In this document: piece after piece, positions 36,401-49,610 of the stretch
How positions within the stretch are numbered: the first letter of the stretch is position 1
Layout of the letters: each line of letters begins with the position of its first letter
Assembly: GCA_963669155.1 (NCBI GenBank)
Contig: OZ022577.1
Span: 13,130,715 to 13,194,714 of the forward strand
Source of the DNA: Arbacia lixula
Lineage: Eukaryota; Echinodermata; Echinoidea; Arbacioida; Arbaciidae
Length of the DNA stretch: 64,000 nt
Direction of reading: 5' to 3'
Program-made: the position numbers and the translations under genes
The notes under the pieces: generated by a model
Database searches by the model: none
Seen by the model: the letters and a program-made list of their open reading frames with translations, nothing else
Told to the model about the DNA's origin: nothing

Positions 36401-39308
36401 TCCAAAACCTAAAAAAGAGTGTCAATGTGAATAAGATACTTGGAAGAAAGAGGTACTAAATACATGCCTCTGAGGTAGTTAATTTGCTTGCTGTGCGGTA
36501 AAGCATGCATTTTAAAAAAGAGCACACATCACGCATAAAGAGTTAAGATGTCAAGTGAAATACCATTTTACCAGCAAAACTATTCACCTTTTTCTTTTGC
36601 AAAAAATCAAAACAATTCTGTCATATTTCAGAAAAAAAAATTGATCTTGTTCAACCCATGTAGTATTTTTTGTTTTACACAACTCTCTTCTTGGCTAATA
36701 CATTACATATTATCTCTCACAGACCTTCATCTGATTTAGTTGTTGTCTTTCAACCACAGCGACATGTATCTTCATTGACATTCTCCATGGACATGTTTAT
36801 CTCTCTCCTCTCCTTTGTATCCCCCCCCCTCCCCCCCTGACTGTCAGGTGAAATATAATTTCTGATTCATCCAATGAGATATTTGTTTGTTGGGACAGTG
36901 GGTGTGTAAGTACAATCCCCTGTCCTCCCACTTGCCCCACTGGTTTCAATCGGTCAATCTGCCTGGGATGTGACAGTGGTTGACAGCATGATGATTGATG
37001 GGCAGTGGCAGTAGCAGCAAATGCAGCGTGATGGCACATTTACTTCCAGTGCAGGTCCAAATTCATTCAAGAGCTGAAATAATCAAAAGTTCATTTCTAC
37101 AGTCAGCAATTAGACTTTATGTCTTGCACTTAATTTGTGCTGAGTGACCATAAGCAGTGATATGATATGAAAGGATGTATCAACCTTCTTTCTTTGAACC
37201 CTTGCTCCACACTGCCAAAAAGTGATGTGTTCTCAGCATGTTTTTCAGTTGTTTAAACAATGATCGTGTAGCAACAGCTTCACAGAGAGTACGAAAGAGA
37301 TGGTGGTGTTGTTTTACTGGTCCAGTCCTGATAATGGTAGCGGTACTTCTGAGAGCATATCAGGTATCAAAAAACAAAAATAATTAAGTTTTTCAAGTAG
37401 AATATCACAGCTGCCTCCAAACGAACTCAAACACTGTTACTTTATTACACAGATTTCATTTTGACAATGATTGAATCCCATTTGTTGCAAAATCTCAGAA
37501 AATTAAGAAAATATTCAAGTTTGATTATTTCATATGTCCGATTTTTTTTTTTTAGTTATTCCCAGTAACATTAAAAAAAAAAGAAAGTACAGGATATTTT
37601 TAGTGTTGCCCTTAACTTCCTTGAAGATTGCAAAAAAGTGAATATATTTAAACAAATCTTCGAGAGAAAAAATGGGTAAAGAAAGATGTTTGCTTCCATG
37701 TTGACATCAGCTAAATGTCAGTGCTGAGAATGGAACAGCAAAGCAATGTCATGGTTGTGGAATGCTTGTGACATTCATCAGCACGCTTCAGTATTCATAC
37801 AGATGCTCTAATATATTATGCTTGAGTTCCTATGTTCCTGACACCTCTGTGCCCTAAGTTTGTAGCAAAACATCCTATCAATTTAACTGGTTCCTTACTG
37901 TTACTAAAGGTTTATTTACCAACTTTCAAAAATTGGAATCATTGTTTTTAAATGTTTACAGATACACATTTAGAAATGTGCTGATTCCAACTTCAGAAAA
38001 TTCATTGACGCACCCTACCTGTTTTGATTGCTGAGTCTACCTGTTCAGTCAAAAGGGTAATTGTACAAAACTGATGATATATGTTACCATGGCGATTTTC
38101 AATACAGAGGCAATATCCTAATCATAAAGCTGGTGCTCACCTGTGATTTGTTAAAGTTTACAGTACAGTGCCTGCCACTGAAATGGAAAGGACACATACT
38201 TTGATACATAGCGGAAGAACACATCTGGTTTTGAGGGTTGGAATTTGTAGTAGGATACAACAAGCTTGTTTATGCATCTGTTGTTCAGTTTGAACTGACA
38301 GAGTAACTAATGGTTCGAGCTGATTGGAGCTTTCAACGTGTTGGATGTGATCTGGTCAGTGAATTGATGGATGTTTGTATCATTGTAGATGTACAGTAAC
38401 CTACCCTACCCACATGGACGTGGGTATGTAGGAATGTGTCTGTAGATTATCACCTGTTTAGTGTTGGGTATGCACGAGGGGTCGTCTTGAAGGTAGAACG
38501 CAGAGAGTCGTGCATGCTCAGTTAATTGATAAAAAAAAAAATGATTGCAAAAATACCAGGTGTCATAAATCAAGCTTAGAACTAGCTTGCCCCCGCTGAG
38601 CATTATCAGCTTGGCAACGAACTTGGGATCAAAGCCACTGCCTTGTTAGACAAAATAATGTCTTTTGTTCTTCTTATTGCACTGATAAATATGATAGGAA
38701 AACAATAAAATTTACTATGGATTGTAAAGCTAATCAATTATTTCAATAAAAATATTTCATTGATAACATGACAGCCTACAGTTATATTCATCATCGTGAC
38801 AAAGTGCATATGCTTATCAAAAGTAATCTTCTGGATTAACATCTTCAAGTGTTTGTCTGACTACATATTTTAGCACTAGGACATTTCTTTTGTCTGTAAG
38901 CAACTGATATCTTAGATGTTTGGAATAGCAGGGCATCACACAAACTACTCACATCCTTCAGATGTAGATTGTACAGCATATATGCTGCAGTGCCAATTTT
39001 TCCTCACCTTTTTAAAATTCAGACTGGTCCAATTTTTAAATTGAAATAACTCATGAAATGCCACCCCTAACCCTAACCTATAAACCAATTGTAAGGCTAA
39101 CGTTTAATATTTGACAAAATCAAATAAGGGGTAAGTGTCATCATGGTGCATCAGCACTTCAATGATTGGATAATAATAATCAAGGACAAACAAATTTCAA
39201 GTACTTCAGATTTTCTACAATTACATCCCCAAGATGACACAGACATCTCATCATGGATAAAAAAAATGATTATGTGATAATGATGTCATCCTTGTTGCTC
39301 CTCTGCAG

Positions 39309-39463
39309 GTCTGGGACTTGTGTTGGTCCTCATCAGAACTACCGGTCCTGTCAGATCCAGGACTGCCCTGAAGGAGCCATAGACTTCCGGCTGCAGCAGT
39401 GTGCTTCCTTCAATGATGTGCTTTATGAGGGCAGGTTCTTTGAATGGGTGCCTTACAAAGGGG
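39309..39463 (+). CDS. ADAMTSL: ADAMTS-like protein, coding exon 3 (TSP1 end, cysteine-rich start)
   Basis: The exon encodes residues 64-114, with codon 63 shared with exon 2 and codon 115 with exon 4. It completes the TSP1 repeat: CVGP at 67-70, YRSC at 74-77 and QDC at 80-82 supply cysteines 4 to 6. It then enters the conserved block that follows the first TSP1 in ADAMTS, ADAMTSL and papilin: PEGAIDFRLQQC (83-94), FNDV (97-100) and EGRFFEWVPY (103-112). Only six residues separate RRC from the next cysteine. That short spacing resembles ADAMTSL1/3 rather than papilin or the proteases, so no missing micro-exon need be assumed. The acceptor is CTCCTCTGCAG ending at 39308 and the donor is GTAAGT at 39464. 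Phases 2 in and 1 out agree with the neighbours. Confidence 0.93.
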
Positions 39464-39497
39464 GTAAGTGGCATCTACCCATGCACCCATTGTCTCA

Positions 39498-39687
39498 CAG
39501 CATGTCCACAAATCATTGTATAGCTATACCAAAATGGTATGTTTCCCAGAAACCCATGTTTCTTAATACAACGTGTGGGTAGTCAGCGTCCACATACAGA
39601 TTTTCAAAGTAAAACTATACCAAAACCGTATAGATATACCATTTTGGTATAGCTATATGATTACATTTTAGTGTGTGGACACACCGT
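39498..39687. mobile_element. 190-bp foldback element beside exon 3
   Basis: TATAGCTATACCAAAATGGT AT at 39520 recurs as complement ATACCATTTTGGTATAGCTA TA near 39636-39657. Outer ends CATGTCCACA and TGTGGACACAC also pair. It starts 34 bp after the exon 3 donor. Similar motifs (GTATAGCTATAC, GTGGACACA) occur at 16495-16535. Confidence 0.78.
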
Positions 39688-41087
39688 TAGTCTGCTGTAC
39701 TTTTTTCTCTCTTGTTGTCTTGTACCACTAGGTTTTCTGCATTACTCGTCCTTTCACTTCATTTTTGTGTTAAGCACTTTCTTTCATTCTCTTACATTGG
39801 AAAAAAGGAGCACTATAATTTGATATTGTTAAGTGATTACCAGTGATATTGCCCATCCAGGAGAGATAATGATTCCCCCCTGCCTTACTTCTTTTATTCT
39901 CTCATATTTTTCTGTTCTACCACAGTCTTTAATTCTATTATACAAAATGAATAATTGCATTTGAGTGATAATGAATAGTACCAACCAGCCTATCTGGAAA
40001 ATGCCCCATAATTTGCAGACTGATTTTGCATTATCCCATTTTCAGTTTTAACTTTTTACTGAGTTTGAATGCAGATGGGTTATATCTAGAAGTCACCATG
40101 TTGTACGTCGATCAGACATTAAAATGTATTAGGTTTGGGGGTCCATTGCAAATGTCTCATTTTTCAACAGCTTTTAATGGAACAGCACTCATTTGATTAC
40201 CATGAAGTGTAGATATGTATATTCTATAAACTTTCTGCATTGGTCAAGGTCCTCGATTTGAGGACAGGAGTAAATCAACATTCCATAGGTCAGAGGTCAA
40301 GGGTAAAGGAACTTACTCTTCCTTTCACAAAATGACTTGGGAGCAATGTCAATCACCTTCAGTGATAGATCTTATGTATTCACTTTGTTAAGTGAAATGG
40401 TACATTGCACTTGTATGTGACATTGTTGAGTGATTATGAATGTTATCACTCATCCAGAAAGTAGTATTTTGAGACCATGTACTGACTTTTCAGTACAAAA
40501 AAAAAATGTAAAAACTGACTCATATAGCATTACTCACTGAAGTTTTAGAAATAGCGTCTTCTTACATGGGTTTAAAGATACCACATCATTTTTTTTCTGA
40601 AAGAGCTAGGAAAATGGCAGTCATCACCCCCACAATCTTGAACTGTACTGTACTTTTTCATAATGTGGTAGCGGTATTCTTTACATGTTTCAGTTCATTT
40701 CAATCGTTCCCTCTTGGCCGCCCACTCTTAGCATTCCATTGTGCCTAGGACATTGTGCACCCTTGCTTGATATAAACATCATTGCAGAGCTTCCTACCTG
40801 TGGGTATTTCTCCATGTTCTTGTCATAATATTAGTCATGTTGATGAGGGAGAAAGAGCCTTTTTATTCACTTCATAATAGGGTGCCATTGACCTGGGGAG
40901 GTTGCTAATAATAGAGCCAACTATCAGATCAACTTCATTCTCAAGGCTGCCGCTCTTGTTTTGATAGGACATATTATCTCCGCTGTATGGATTGGAATTA
41001 TGAACCTGATAATGAGGACTTCTTGGATTGAGAGAGTGAGGAAAGCCTCATAAAAATTAAAGAACCAAGCCCTTACCCCCTCACTCA

Positions 41088-41103
41088 CTCATACCCACAC
41101 CCA

Positions 41104-41171
<68 letters not shown>

Positions 41172-41280
41172 ATATACACCCCCCCATACGCACACATGTT
41201 CACACGAGTACACACACACCCAGACACGCACACACACACACACACACTCACACACATATACATAAACATATACACACACT
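41088..41280 (+). repeat. CA dinucleotide repeat
   Basis: Long (CA)n runs interrupted by CCCA and CATATA. Cys/Val ORFs on the minus strand are artefacts. Confidence 0.95.
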
Positions 41281-41440
41281 GTTGTATTTCTTTATTCGTT
41301 CATTTTATTTTGGACTTCATGAATGCAACTTTAAATTGAGCCTGATAAATTGACATAATCAACTTTATTTCATATGTGCTACAAGCTTGGGACTGACAGG
41401 TTTGGAGAAAATGTCAACCAAAGACTCCTGTACAAATACC

Positions 41441-41968
41441 TTAAAGATTGTCCGTCCCTTTTGCAAGCTTAAAATTTGAAATCGTCTATCACGATCATAA
41501 ATTGAAGAAAGTGTGATTCAAAACCATTTCTAAGAATATAGCATGTTGAAGCTTTCTGTGTATGTAAAAAAATTCAGCCGTTAAATTTCAAACCGACTTT
41601 TTTCGTACTACGAAAAAAGTATTAGTCTTTGTTACAGTATCTATGTGGTTATTATGCGTGTGTGAAATCCTAATTTTATAAGTAACTACCAAACTTTGGA
41701 GATGATTCCTTCCATAGAACAATTTTTTTGATAATGCGTTTTATAATTTAATAAACAGATTAATCAATAAAGCAGATATTTCAACACAAAATGCTAAGAG
41801 CCTGAGGTAAAGACTATTAATCAGACGTTGTTAACGTGCATTATTTGAATTTTACACTACGTATCAGTTTCAAATTGTGAATATAGAGCTTGCTAACACT
41901 TCTCTATATGTTTTGCCAATGTTTCGATGGTTTTGTGGTGATCTGAAAAAGGGACTGGCTGTCTTTAA
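41441..41968 (-). mobile_element. 528-bp TTAA element, family A copy 2 (inverted)
   Basis: The complement of 6364-6891. It starts TTAAAGATTGTCCGTCCCTT and ends GGGACTGGCTGTCTTTAA. It lies 1.07 kb from copy 3 in opposite orientation, so the two could pair as long inverted repeats. Confidence 0.87.
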
Positions 41969-43035
41969 TGTCACCATCATCTTACCAACATTTGACAGAC
42001 ATCTTTAATGTGATTATGATACCACATAAAGTTATTTTGATACTATTACTGTTGTACATGAGAAAGAAAAACTTACATCGTGAATGCATGATTTTCCCTC
42101 CTTTCGATGAGATTGATTCATTGATCTCTTACTCCTAAGCTTTCTTCATTGAGTTTCATTGTTGATCGATTAAACCTTGATTCCAAGAAGTCATGTCGAT
42201 TGCAACCATGTTAAAATAGAAACCACAAATTTCACTGTTCGATGTTTTCCCCCCACATCTTTTGTCAGCCAGTGCAAAATGTTTATTTATTGGGATATCA
42301 TACAAAGCAGATTGATTTTAAAAGGAAATATTGCTTTCAAGTGAAAGTCTGTCTTCCCTGCCGTTAATCTGGACAGGATATGGGGGCTAACGAAATATGC
42401 CACTCAGTCACGCTCTCCAGGTCTGGCAAACCCCCCTCGCTTGCCATATGAGCCATACCTGCCGCATATTGTCATTTTCCATATTTTGAAAAGGAAATCC
42501 CGCTCCTCGCTTTCAACATATCTCGCCCGATGATGAACTGTGATGGCTTTATTTGCCTCGCGGATCCCAGGATTTCCAGGGATCTGCTTGATTTGCTTCC
42601 TGAGACAGACTGAGAGATCTCATGTCGACATCTTCCTTGGTTTGCTTCTTAAATAGAATGTTCCTTCTGAACTCTTTGTAGACTATTTCTCCTGATCCCA
42701 TCCTGACCCTCTCTCTTCGTGCTCTACCATGTGCCACCATTCCCACACTCTGTGAGTAATATTGGGAGTGTTATGGTCTCCTTTTCCCTCGCTGTCATTG
42801 CATGCATTCAAGCAGATTGGGGGAACTAAAGGGATTTTTTTCGTGTGGCTGCGTACCTATACGTGCATCAGTAAAACTGTCAGGAGAATAATATATTAAG
42901 TAAACTAAGATACACAATGAACCTTTCAAATGGAAGCTTTTATGACAGAAAATACTATTATTACCATAATTGTGTGATGTATTTGCCAGTGCAAATCAAA
43001 AGGGGATGTTGCCTTGTGTTGCTTCTGTTTTTCCT

Positions 43036-43564
43036 TTAAAGACAGCCAGTCCCTTTTTCAGATCACCACAAAACCATCGAAACATTGGCAAAACATATAG
43101 AGAACTGTTAGCAAGCTCTATATTCACAATTTGAAACTGATACGTAGTGTAAAATTCAAATAATGCACGTAAACAACGTCTGATTAATAGTCTTTACCTC
43201 AGGCTCTTAGCAGTTTGTGTTGAAATATCTGCTTTATTGATTAATCTGTTTATTAAATTATAAAACGCATTATGAAAAAAAATTGTTCTATGGAAGGAAT
43301 CATCTCCAAAGCTTGGTAGTTACTCATAAAATTAGGATTTCACACACGCATAATAACCACATAGATACTGTAACAAAGACTAATACTTTTTTCGTGGTAC
43401 GAAAAAAGTCGGTTCGAAATTTAACGGCTGAAATTTTTTACATATACAGAAAGCTTCAACATGCTATATTCTTAGAAATGGTCTTGAATCACACTTTCTT
43501 CAATTTACGATCGTGATAGACGATTTCAAATTTTAAGCTTGCAAAAGGGACGGACAATCTTTAA
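43036..43564 (+). mobile_element. 529-bp TTAA element, family A copy 3
   Basis: Starts TTAAAGACAGCCAGTCCCTT and ends GGACGGACAATCTTTAA, in the same orientation as 6364-6891 and highly similar to it, suggesting recent spread. It is followed directly by low-complexity C and A runs. Confidence 0.87.
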
Positions 43565-46500
43565 GCTTCCTTTTGACAATAAACAAAGAAAGAACAACTC
43601 CCCCCCCAAAAAAAAAAAAAAAAAAAATACTGGAGTGCATTCATGTTTTCTGAAACGATTTTGCTTTAAACTATTGGATGATTTTTTTTATGGTCTCTAT
43701 GTTGAGATCAAATATGTCTTGTGAGTAGAATCGAGCAGACTGTAAAAGTATGTCCATTACATTATGAAATAAGATATTGTTTTTAACTGTTTTGATAAAC
43801 AAACTTGAAGAGATAGTGCATCCTTACAGAATCACTGAGCTTGATCAGTGACAGTTTGAAGGAAATTGAGCAGTTGTCTACACTTATAACTGTCATACTC
43901 ACCTGTCCAATACAATAAATCCTGATATGTTGCAGATAATGTCAGCTAGACAAAACATGCATTTCCCGAAACATTGATGAGTATTTGTTTCTGAAAATTC
44001 ATCGTGATTACACGGGTGATTTCATTATTTGGAATTTACGCTGATCATGAGTGGACAGCCATGGCCAGATGAGATCGATAGATGGATTGGATTATATGTA
44101 TCCTCTTGATGTTGTTATTGAAGTTAGGCAACAACAGGTCATTTGAACTTTGTTAAACCAATCTGATTGCAATATTACCCATAAAGACTAAACTTGTGTC
44201 AGTCAGTCATTGAGTCTGAATCAATGAGTCTGAATTAAAGATAATATGTAGTTCCTATGTTATTTATTTCAACAAAAAACACATGCCTTTCAAAATTAAG
44301 GTTTATATGGTTTGTCATTCTATATTTCCATGTCAAACTCTTATTGCAATTCATCTCATTACTTGTGTTTATAAACTCTTCTTGTTCTAGTATCAGCAGC
44401 TTATGACACGTTTCTGGGAAACTTAGCTCGTAACATTCCATGGAAATGAAGAAGAAGGAGGATTGAGCCTGAATCACATTTCTGAGAGTTTATAAAGGCA
44501 AGGCATTTGGATTCATGAATATGTTTTGAGATGCGACCCCAGCACAATCGCACAACAATGCAAAAAATATGCACCGTTGGTAACCTCTGCTATGTCAATA
44601 ACTTCAGGTGTGTGGGGGACACTCCTTCGTTTTGACAGTGCAAGAGTTTAAAAGCATGGTGGCATTCAAAGATTCATTGTTGCATATAATCACTTCTAAA
44701 ATATCTTTTGAAACTGTTTCTATTTTTAAAGTTCATAAACAAAAGCCCATTGACCTTTTGGCAAGGGCTAACATTGTGTTCAACTTGAAAAAATTTTTAC
44801 AGCTTTTATTGTTTTGCAATATTTCAGGATTCTCTGAGAGAAATAAACTATTCAGTGAGGGATTAACTTAGGGTAAGGCTATACAAATTTAATGCATTAT
44901 GACTTGCTTATTTTCATATAATTTAAATTGCATTTGCATAAAGAGTCCTTTTCTACAGTGATATTCGGATTTGAGGTAAATTGTTCTATAAAGCTTTTGA
45001 ATTCACGCCAAAATTGGCTGATCATGTTAAAAAAAAGTAACATCTAAAGAGAAGATGTATACCTTCGCTTTAAATAAATAATCAAAAAGAATACATGACT
45101 GATCCACCCCCCTCCAAATAAAATAACACCACATCAAAAATACTAACTTCCTCCTTTATATTTACATACAAGCATGTTCATTCCTGTAGAAAACATAACA
45201 ACTTTGATGTATTTATGTTGGAATTATATTTTGTTGTACTAAAAAATCCAGGAATTTCCTTTATTGTTTTCTTTAGTTCCTCTTGTGTGGTATAAGGTAA
45301 GGTAATGTTTTAAACATTAATGGTGACTTTATCAGTGGATAATCTGCTCTTCATAACCCGATACCCGGAGAACCAGGAGAAACTCACTGGGTGTCCTCAG
45401 TTGCACCCAGGCACATTGATTTGAAGATAAAACACTAATGGAATACTGATAAGAATTTCAAGAAAAATCACCCTCCTTCACTGCCTCCTGGTGGTTCCTC
45501 GCAAGACATTGTTCTGATATATCTTGGATGAAACACAGATGAATCTAATGGGGAAGGGTCAAAGTTTATCTGTTATGTACGTGCACGGTTGCTGGCCAAC
45601 TGCACGTATGTGTGACGTGCAAAAAATTACTTCCTTGTTAGGTAAACAATAGTTATTAAATGTTTTTTGTCTTTTTGATGAAATTTCGCAAGAGTAAAAA
45701 AACCCTCCACAATTCATTATTCTAGTAATATCTTCAACTATAAAAGAAGTATCTGCATACACCCCCCCCCCTCCACACACACATTTTCCCAGGGGCAAAT
45801 TTACATTACAAAAAGTTGTTGAGGACAAAATGTCATTGCAAGAACTACAAAATATAAGTTAAACTGGATAGAACATTTCTTCAAATGGACATGTAACTTA
45901 TTTTTCTTTTCGTTCATCTGTGATGTACATGCACTGGTGCTGGCTGACTCATGTATATTCTATTTTTTGTTTAAACTTTACCATTGAAAGAAAAGCCTAA
46001 AAAAATAAATCTTTTCCCTTAAACCCCCAAAATGTGAGTGTATATGATATTTTAAACATAAACAAAAACAAAAATAACAGGAGCTGATTTGCTCCCTGAG
46101 TGCATCCCAAACAAACGGTTTGACAGAGTCAGATTAAGACTATCATCAGTGCTAGCGTTAATCTTATCCACCAATTCTTCCCACAAGAGGTACAACTCTT
46201 CTACAATCTTAGAACAAGTGACCTTAAGTTTCTGGAGAGTCTGAAGGAAAATAACAATCAGTAAACTCCTCTTTCCCAATCTTGAAACCAATAGCATTAT
46301 GCAATATTTTGAAATAAAACTCCTTAGTCGAGTCTCAATTGTGCAACGAAAAAAAGGTAAATAAAAGTTGCGTTGAGATGCGTTAATTCTTTTAGTCTGA
46401 AATGGTAGGTTGAACAATTCGTCAGTGATTACAACCAAATGTTCTGACTATCTTCACTGGGGATTCATCATTGGTTCATCTGTGCTTCACCAGGAGACCT

Positions 46501-46624
46501 GGTGTGAAATGGGGATAATGCCAGAATACATCTTGTCATGCAGAAAGGAGGGCAGTGAGTGAGGAAGAAATAATAGCATTAAGGAGATTTCCTACATGAT
46601 ATCCTCAACCTAATAGCATTTGGG

Positions 46625-46760
46625 TATTATTGATAAGGGGATTTCCTTCAATCATTTAAGTCTAATTAGAAGCAAAGTCTAGCTTTATCGTGGCTTATCA
46701 CTGGGCCCGTAATGTCTTTATCTCTTATGTGGTAGGTGTAATGTCCTTTATCTTGATTCG
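46625..46760 (+). promoter_or_regulatory. cluster of GATA-type motifs (possible intronic enhancer)
   Basis: TTGATAAGG (about 46629), CTTATCA (46694), TTTATCTC (46717) and TTTATCTTG (46747), plus TTTATCG (46684), give five GATA-core sites within 130 bases in otherwise repeat-free sequence. The enhancer role is inference from motif density only; in AT-rich DNA such clusters arise by chance. Confidence 0.25.
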
Positions 46761-48746
46761 TTTGTAGACGTTACCTCATCATTTTAGTATTTAAGGACAT
46801 TTTGGCTTACGGGGTCAGTGAGCTTACCCTGTGGTGCGGAATACGCGGCAATCCATCCACAATTGACAAAATACACCCCTCCTTCCTCGTCTCTGGTCAA
46901 ACTTTCATTTCTATTTTCTAGAGATAGCTACAATTCATCAAAACTTCCACAAAGGAGTTTAAAAGGATGAACCAATTTCTTACAGATCGTATTGTAATGT
47001 GTGCTTTTGTTCAGGAGAGCAAATGTGCAATTTAAAAGCTGATGTTATATATGTGAGGGTAACAAGTAAGGATTTTATGAAAAAGTTGCGTAGTAAATGT
47101 GCACAAATTGGGAATGCACCAAAATCTGCATAAACATAAAGACCAAAATCATTGGTAATTTGGGACAGGTGACCTTTTTCTATTAAGGTAAAACTGTTTA
47201 TCATGTTAAGTAGAATGTTCCTTTGGTTTAATACCATGTACTTTGATTCAATTTAAGAAGGCATCACATCTTTATGCACAGACAGGTAACCTGAATATCC
47301 AGTCTATGTATTCCTAAATGAAGATATGTTAGATAAATGATTGATTCAAGTACTTTTGTTGACATTGCTAACATACGTCTATGTGAAAGTTCAACAGAGG
47401 AGATAGGGAGTCTGCTGAGACAGGTGATGTTTACTTGCAGCCTTGTATGTTACAGAATGTGTCTGTTCAAGATGTCTGTTTTCATTTACACCGCTAACAT
47501 ACCTGTAAACAAACCTATATAAAGACATATCTTCTAAGACAGTAGTCTTTCGAAAGAGGCAGGTGGTCTTTACATAGAATACATGCATTTTTGTGTTGAT
47601 TAATATTATCTTTACATTAATAGTCTCAAGAACATCCATGCACATTCTGACACCCCTGTTGGTAAAGGTTAGTTTGGAAGGTCAAGTAGTCTCTCTATGC
47701 AGACAGGGGGGTCCTTTCCATATGGAAACCATGTGATAGCTGTACGCACAATACAATACACCGTACCATTTGACAGCAAACGGACGATTGCGTGGGAGAA
47801 TGGATATTGAAGACCTGGAAAGTAGACTGCTCATGAAAGCTTTCCAGTAGATCCGGCAATAAAGAAAATAAAGCATCCATTTTTTACAGACCGTAGATAT
47901 AGGCTATTATACACTCCTGTCCAGTGCTAACCTGTTTCAGATATTGTGTGCAGGGTACAGGTGAATTTTTTTTTCCACCAGTAATGTACATAGGGCAGCA
48001 TTCTATCTGGCACACAGAGGGTTAAACAAGTTTGGTTTCATGCTCTTTCCTCCCATTATGCCTGAGCTCTTAATGCCTAGGAAGACATAAACATGTGGAA
48101 ATAGAAACAACAGCTGAAAGTTGACATTAAAGTGATATCTTGATGAAATGTTTTGAAAAGTTTTGGATGCATTAATGGGTTCCTCTTTGACAAAGCTGAG
48201 ATTAGGCTTATTTTGAGGATGCTCATGAAACGATGCATAAGCATACTACCTTTAAAAGAAATTAGAGGTGCACTTTGGGTGCTAAAACTTGCAGTATGTG
48301 TAAAATACTGTAATATGTAGTACCTTACCCCTCTCTGCAGGGGCAAGTAAATCGGTTCATACATTTTAGTGAAATGTTTTACAATTTAGGAATGTGAATG
48401 AAATGGGCGATTGGTCATGCAGAAAGTCTGATCACCTGTTTCCTGATTAACAAGACAATTTAGCTTACGTCTTGGGTCCCCTAATTTGTGTGGCTTTTAT
48501 TTTGGTTCATTAGATCGAGGTTAATGAGGAAAAGATTGACAGAAATTTTTTTTTCTCCTGTAGACAATTTTGTCACCCTGCACAAATCAACAATTTCCTG
48601 TATTTTTGTCCACATCCTGCTGTGAATTGGTGATCTAATGGAGCGTACCAGTGTGGTGCCACTTCCACTAATATCTCTTTGACAGATCTACTTCTGGTCT
48701 ATTTGACAGAAGCCTGTGGCTTATGTCTTAGCTCTTGATGAGCAGC

Positions 48747-48801
48747 TTAACTCATTCTTTACTGAACCTGTATATATGTGGGCTGGCTTTTTTCCACTGA
48801 T
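48747..48801 (+). mobile_element. TTAA MITE copy 4, truncated left end
   Basis: Starts TTAACTCATTCTTTACTGAA and continues through GGGCTGGCTTTTTTCCACT, then stops where a different inverted-repeat element begins. No right half was found downstream. Confidence 0.65.
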
Positions 48802-48802
48802 A

Positions 48803-48957
48803 CCCCATTTATAGTGACAGTTAGCCCGTATCAGGGCTAACTCTCATTATAAATGGTCAAAAAATATTTAGCCTGAGCTAAAGTTAGTCGGGGCTGGGAG
48901 GTGGGTCAGGACTGCATCAGGTCCGCATCAGACCCGAGCTAATGTCCCTATAAAACG
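48803..48957. mobile_element. inverted-repeat element interrupting TTAA MITE copy 4
   Basis: Contains a near-perfect hairpin CCATTTATAGTGACAGTTAG CCC / GGGCTAACTCTCATTATAAATGG at 48805-48856. The far end GACCCGAGCTAATGTCCCTA TAAAACG is a diverged complement of the left end. It follows directly on truncated MITE sequence. Confidence 0.62.
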
Positions 48958-49424
48958 TTTCTCGATTTATTGATGCGGACTAAATCAGTGACCTATATAG
49001 ATTGTATGGATATCAACAGATGCAAACAATGTTAGAGAGTCAGAATTGTATGTCCATACATGAATATACAGTGTAATCAACCCCAATATTAGACACATAT
49101 TAGCTCATAGAAGTCACATAGTCATCTACGGTATGAAGTGACATTGATGAATTAATATGGCTTTCAATCGGGCTAAGTTACAACTATAGATAGCAGATTG
49201 TTTTCAGACCGGACTTGCTGTATGAACAGTATAGAAGGAATGGTCCAGTGTGCACATGGTATGGGGTCAAGGCAGAGGTAGTATTTGTGACTGATGATTA
49301 AAATATCTTGGCTAATTAGGCTGGCATGACAAAGGAAATGGTTAATCAATATTAAGCAAATAGAGGTTTCCACCTAGTGGAGAGCTAACCTGGAATGCTG
49401 TAAGATTAATGCAGACCCTCCCTC

Positions 49425-49560
49425 CTGTTGCTCCTACCCCTCTATTGCTCTCTGACGCATACTCTTATTCTCTCTCTCTCTCCCTCTCTACTCCTACTCA
49501 TATCCTCACTCCCTTCCCCTCTCTCACTTCTTCTCTGTCACTTCCCCTGTCTCTACCAAC
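49425..49560 (+). repeat. CT-rich low-complexity tract
   Basis: CTCTCT/CCCT composition, with a second such tract at 50080-50210 just after the 49611 element. Confidence 0.85.
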
Positions 49561-49610
49561 TTTGCTTTTTATCTTCCTGCCCCCCACCATTTTTTTTAAA
49601 AAATCTTAAG

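Larger units (their letters stand above)
21917..39308 (+). other. intron 2 of the ADAMTSL gene (17.4 kb, phase 2)
   Basis: GT-AG intron from GTAAGT at 21917 to CTGCAG ending at 39308. It splits the TSP1 repeat between its third and fourth cysteines. Stretches in which I recognise nothing are about 22.7-23.6, 25.6-27.1, 28.7-29.5, 29.9-31.0, 31.4-33.4, 35.1-35.4 and 36.5-39.3 kb. Confidence 0.85.

Noticed and set aside
46052..46438. 128-codon minus-strand ORF
   Set aside because: Mixed composition but no family features or splice sites; most likely chance.
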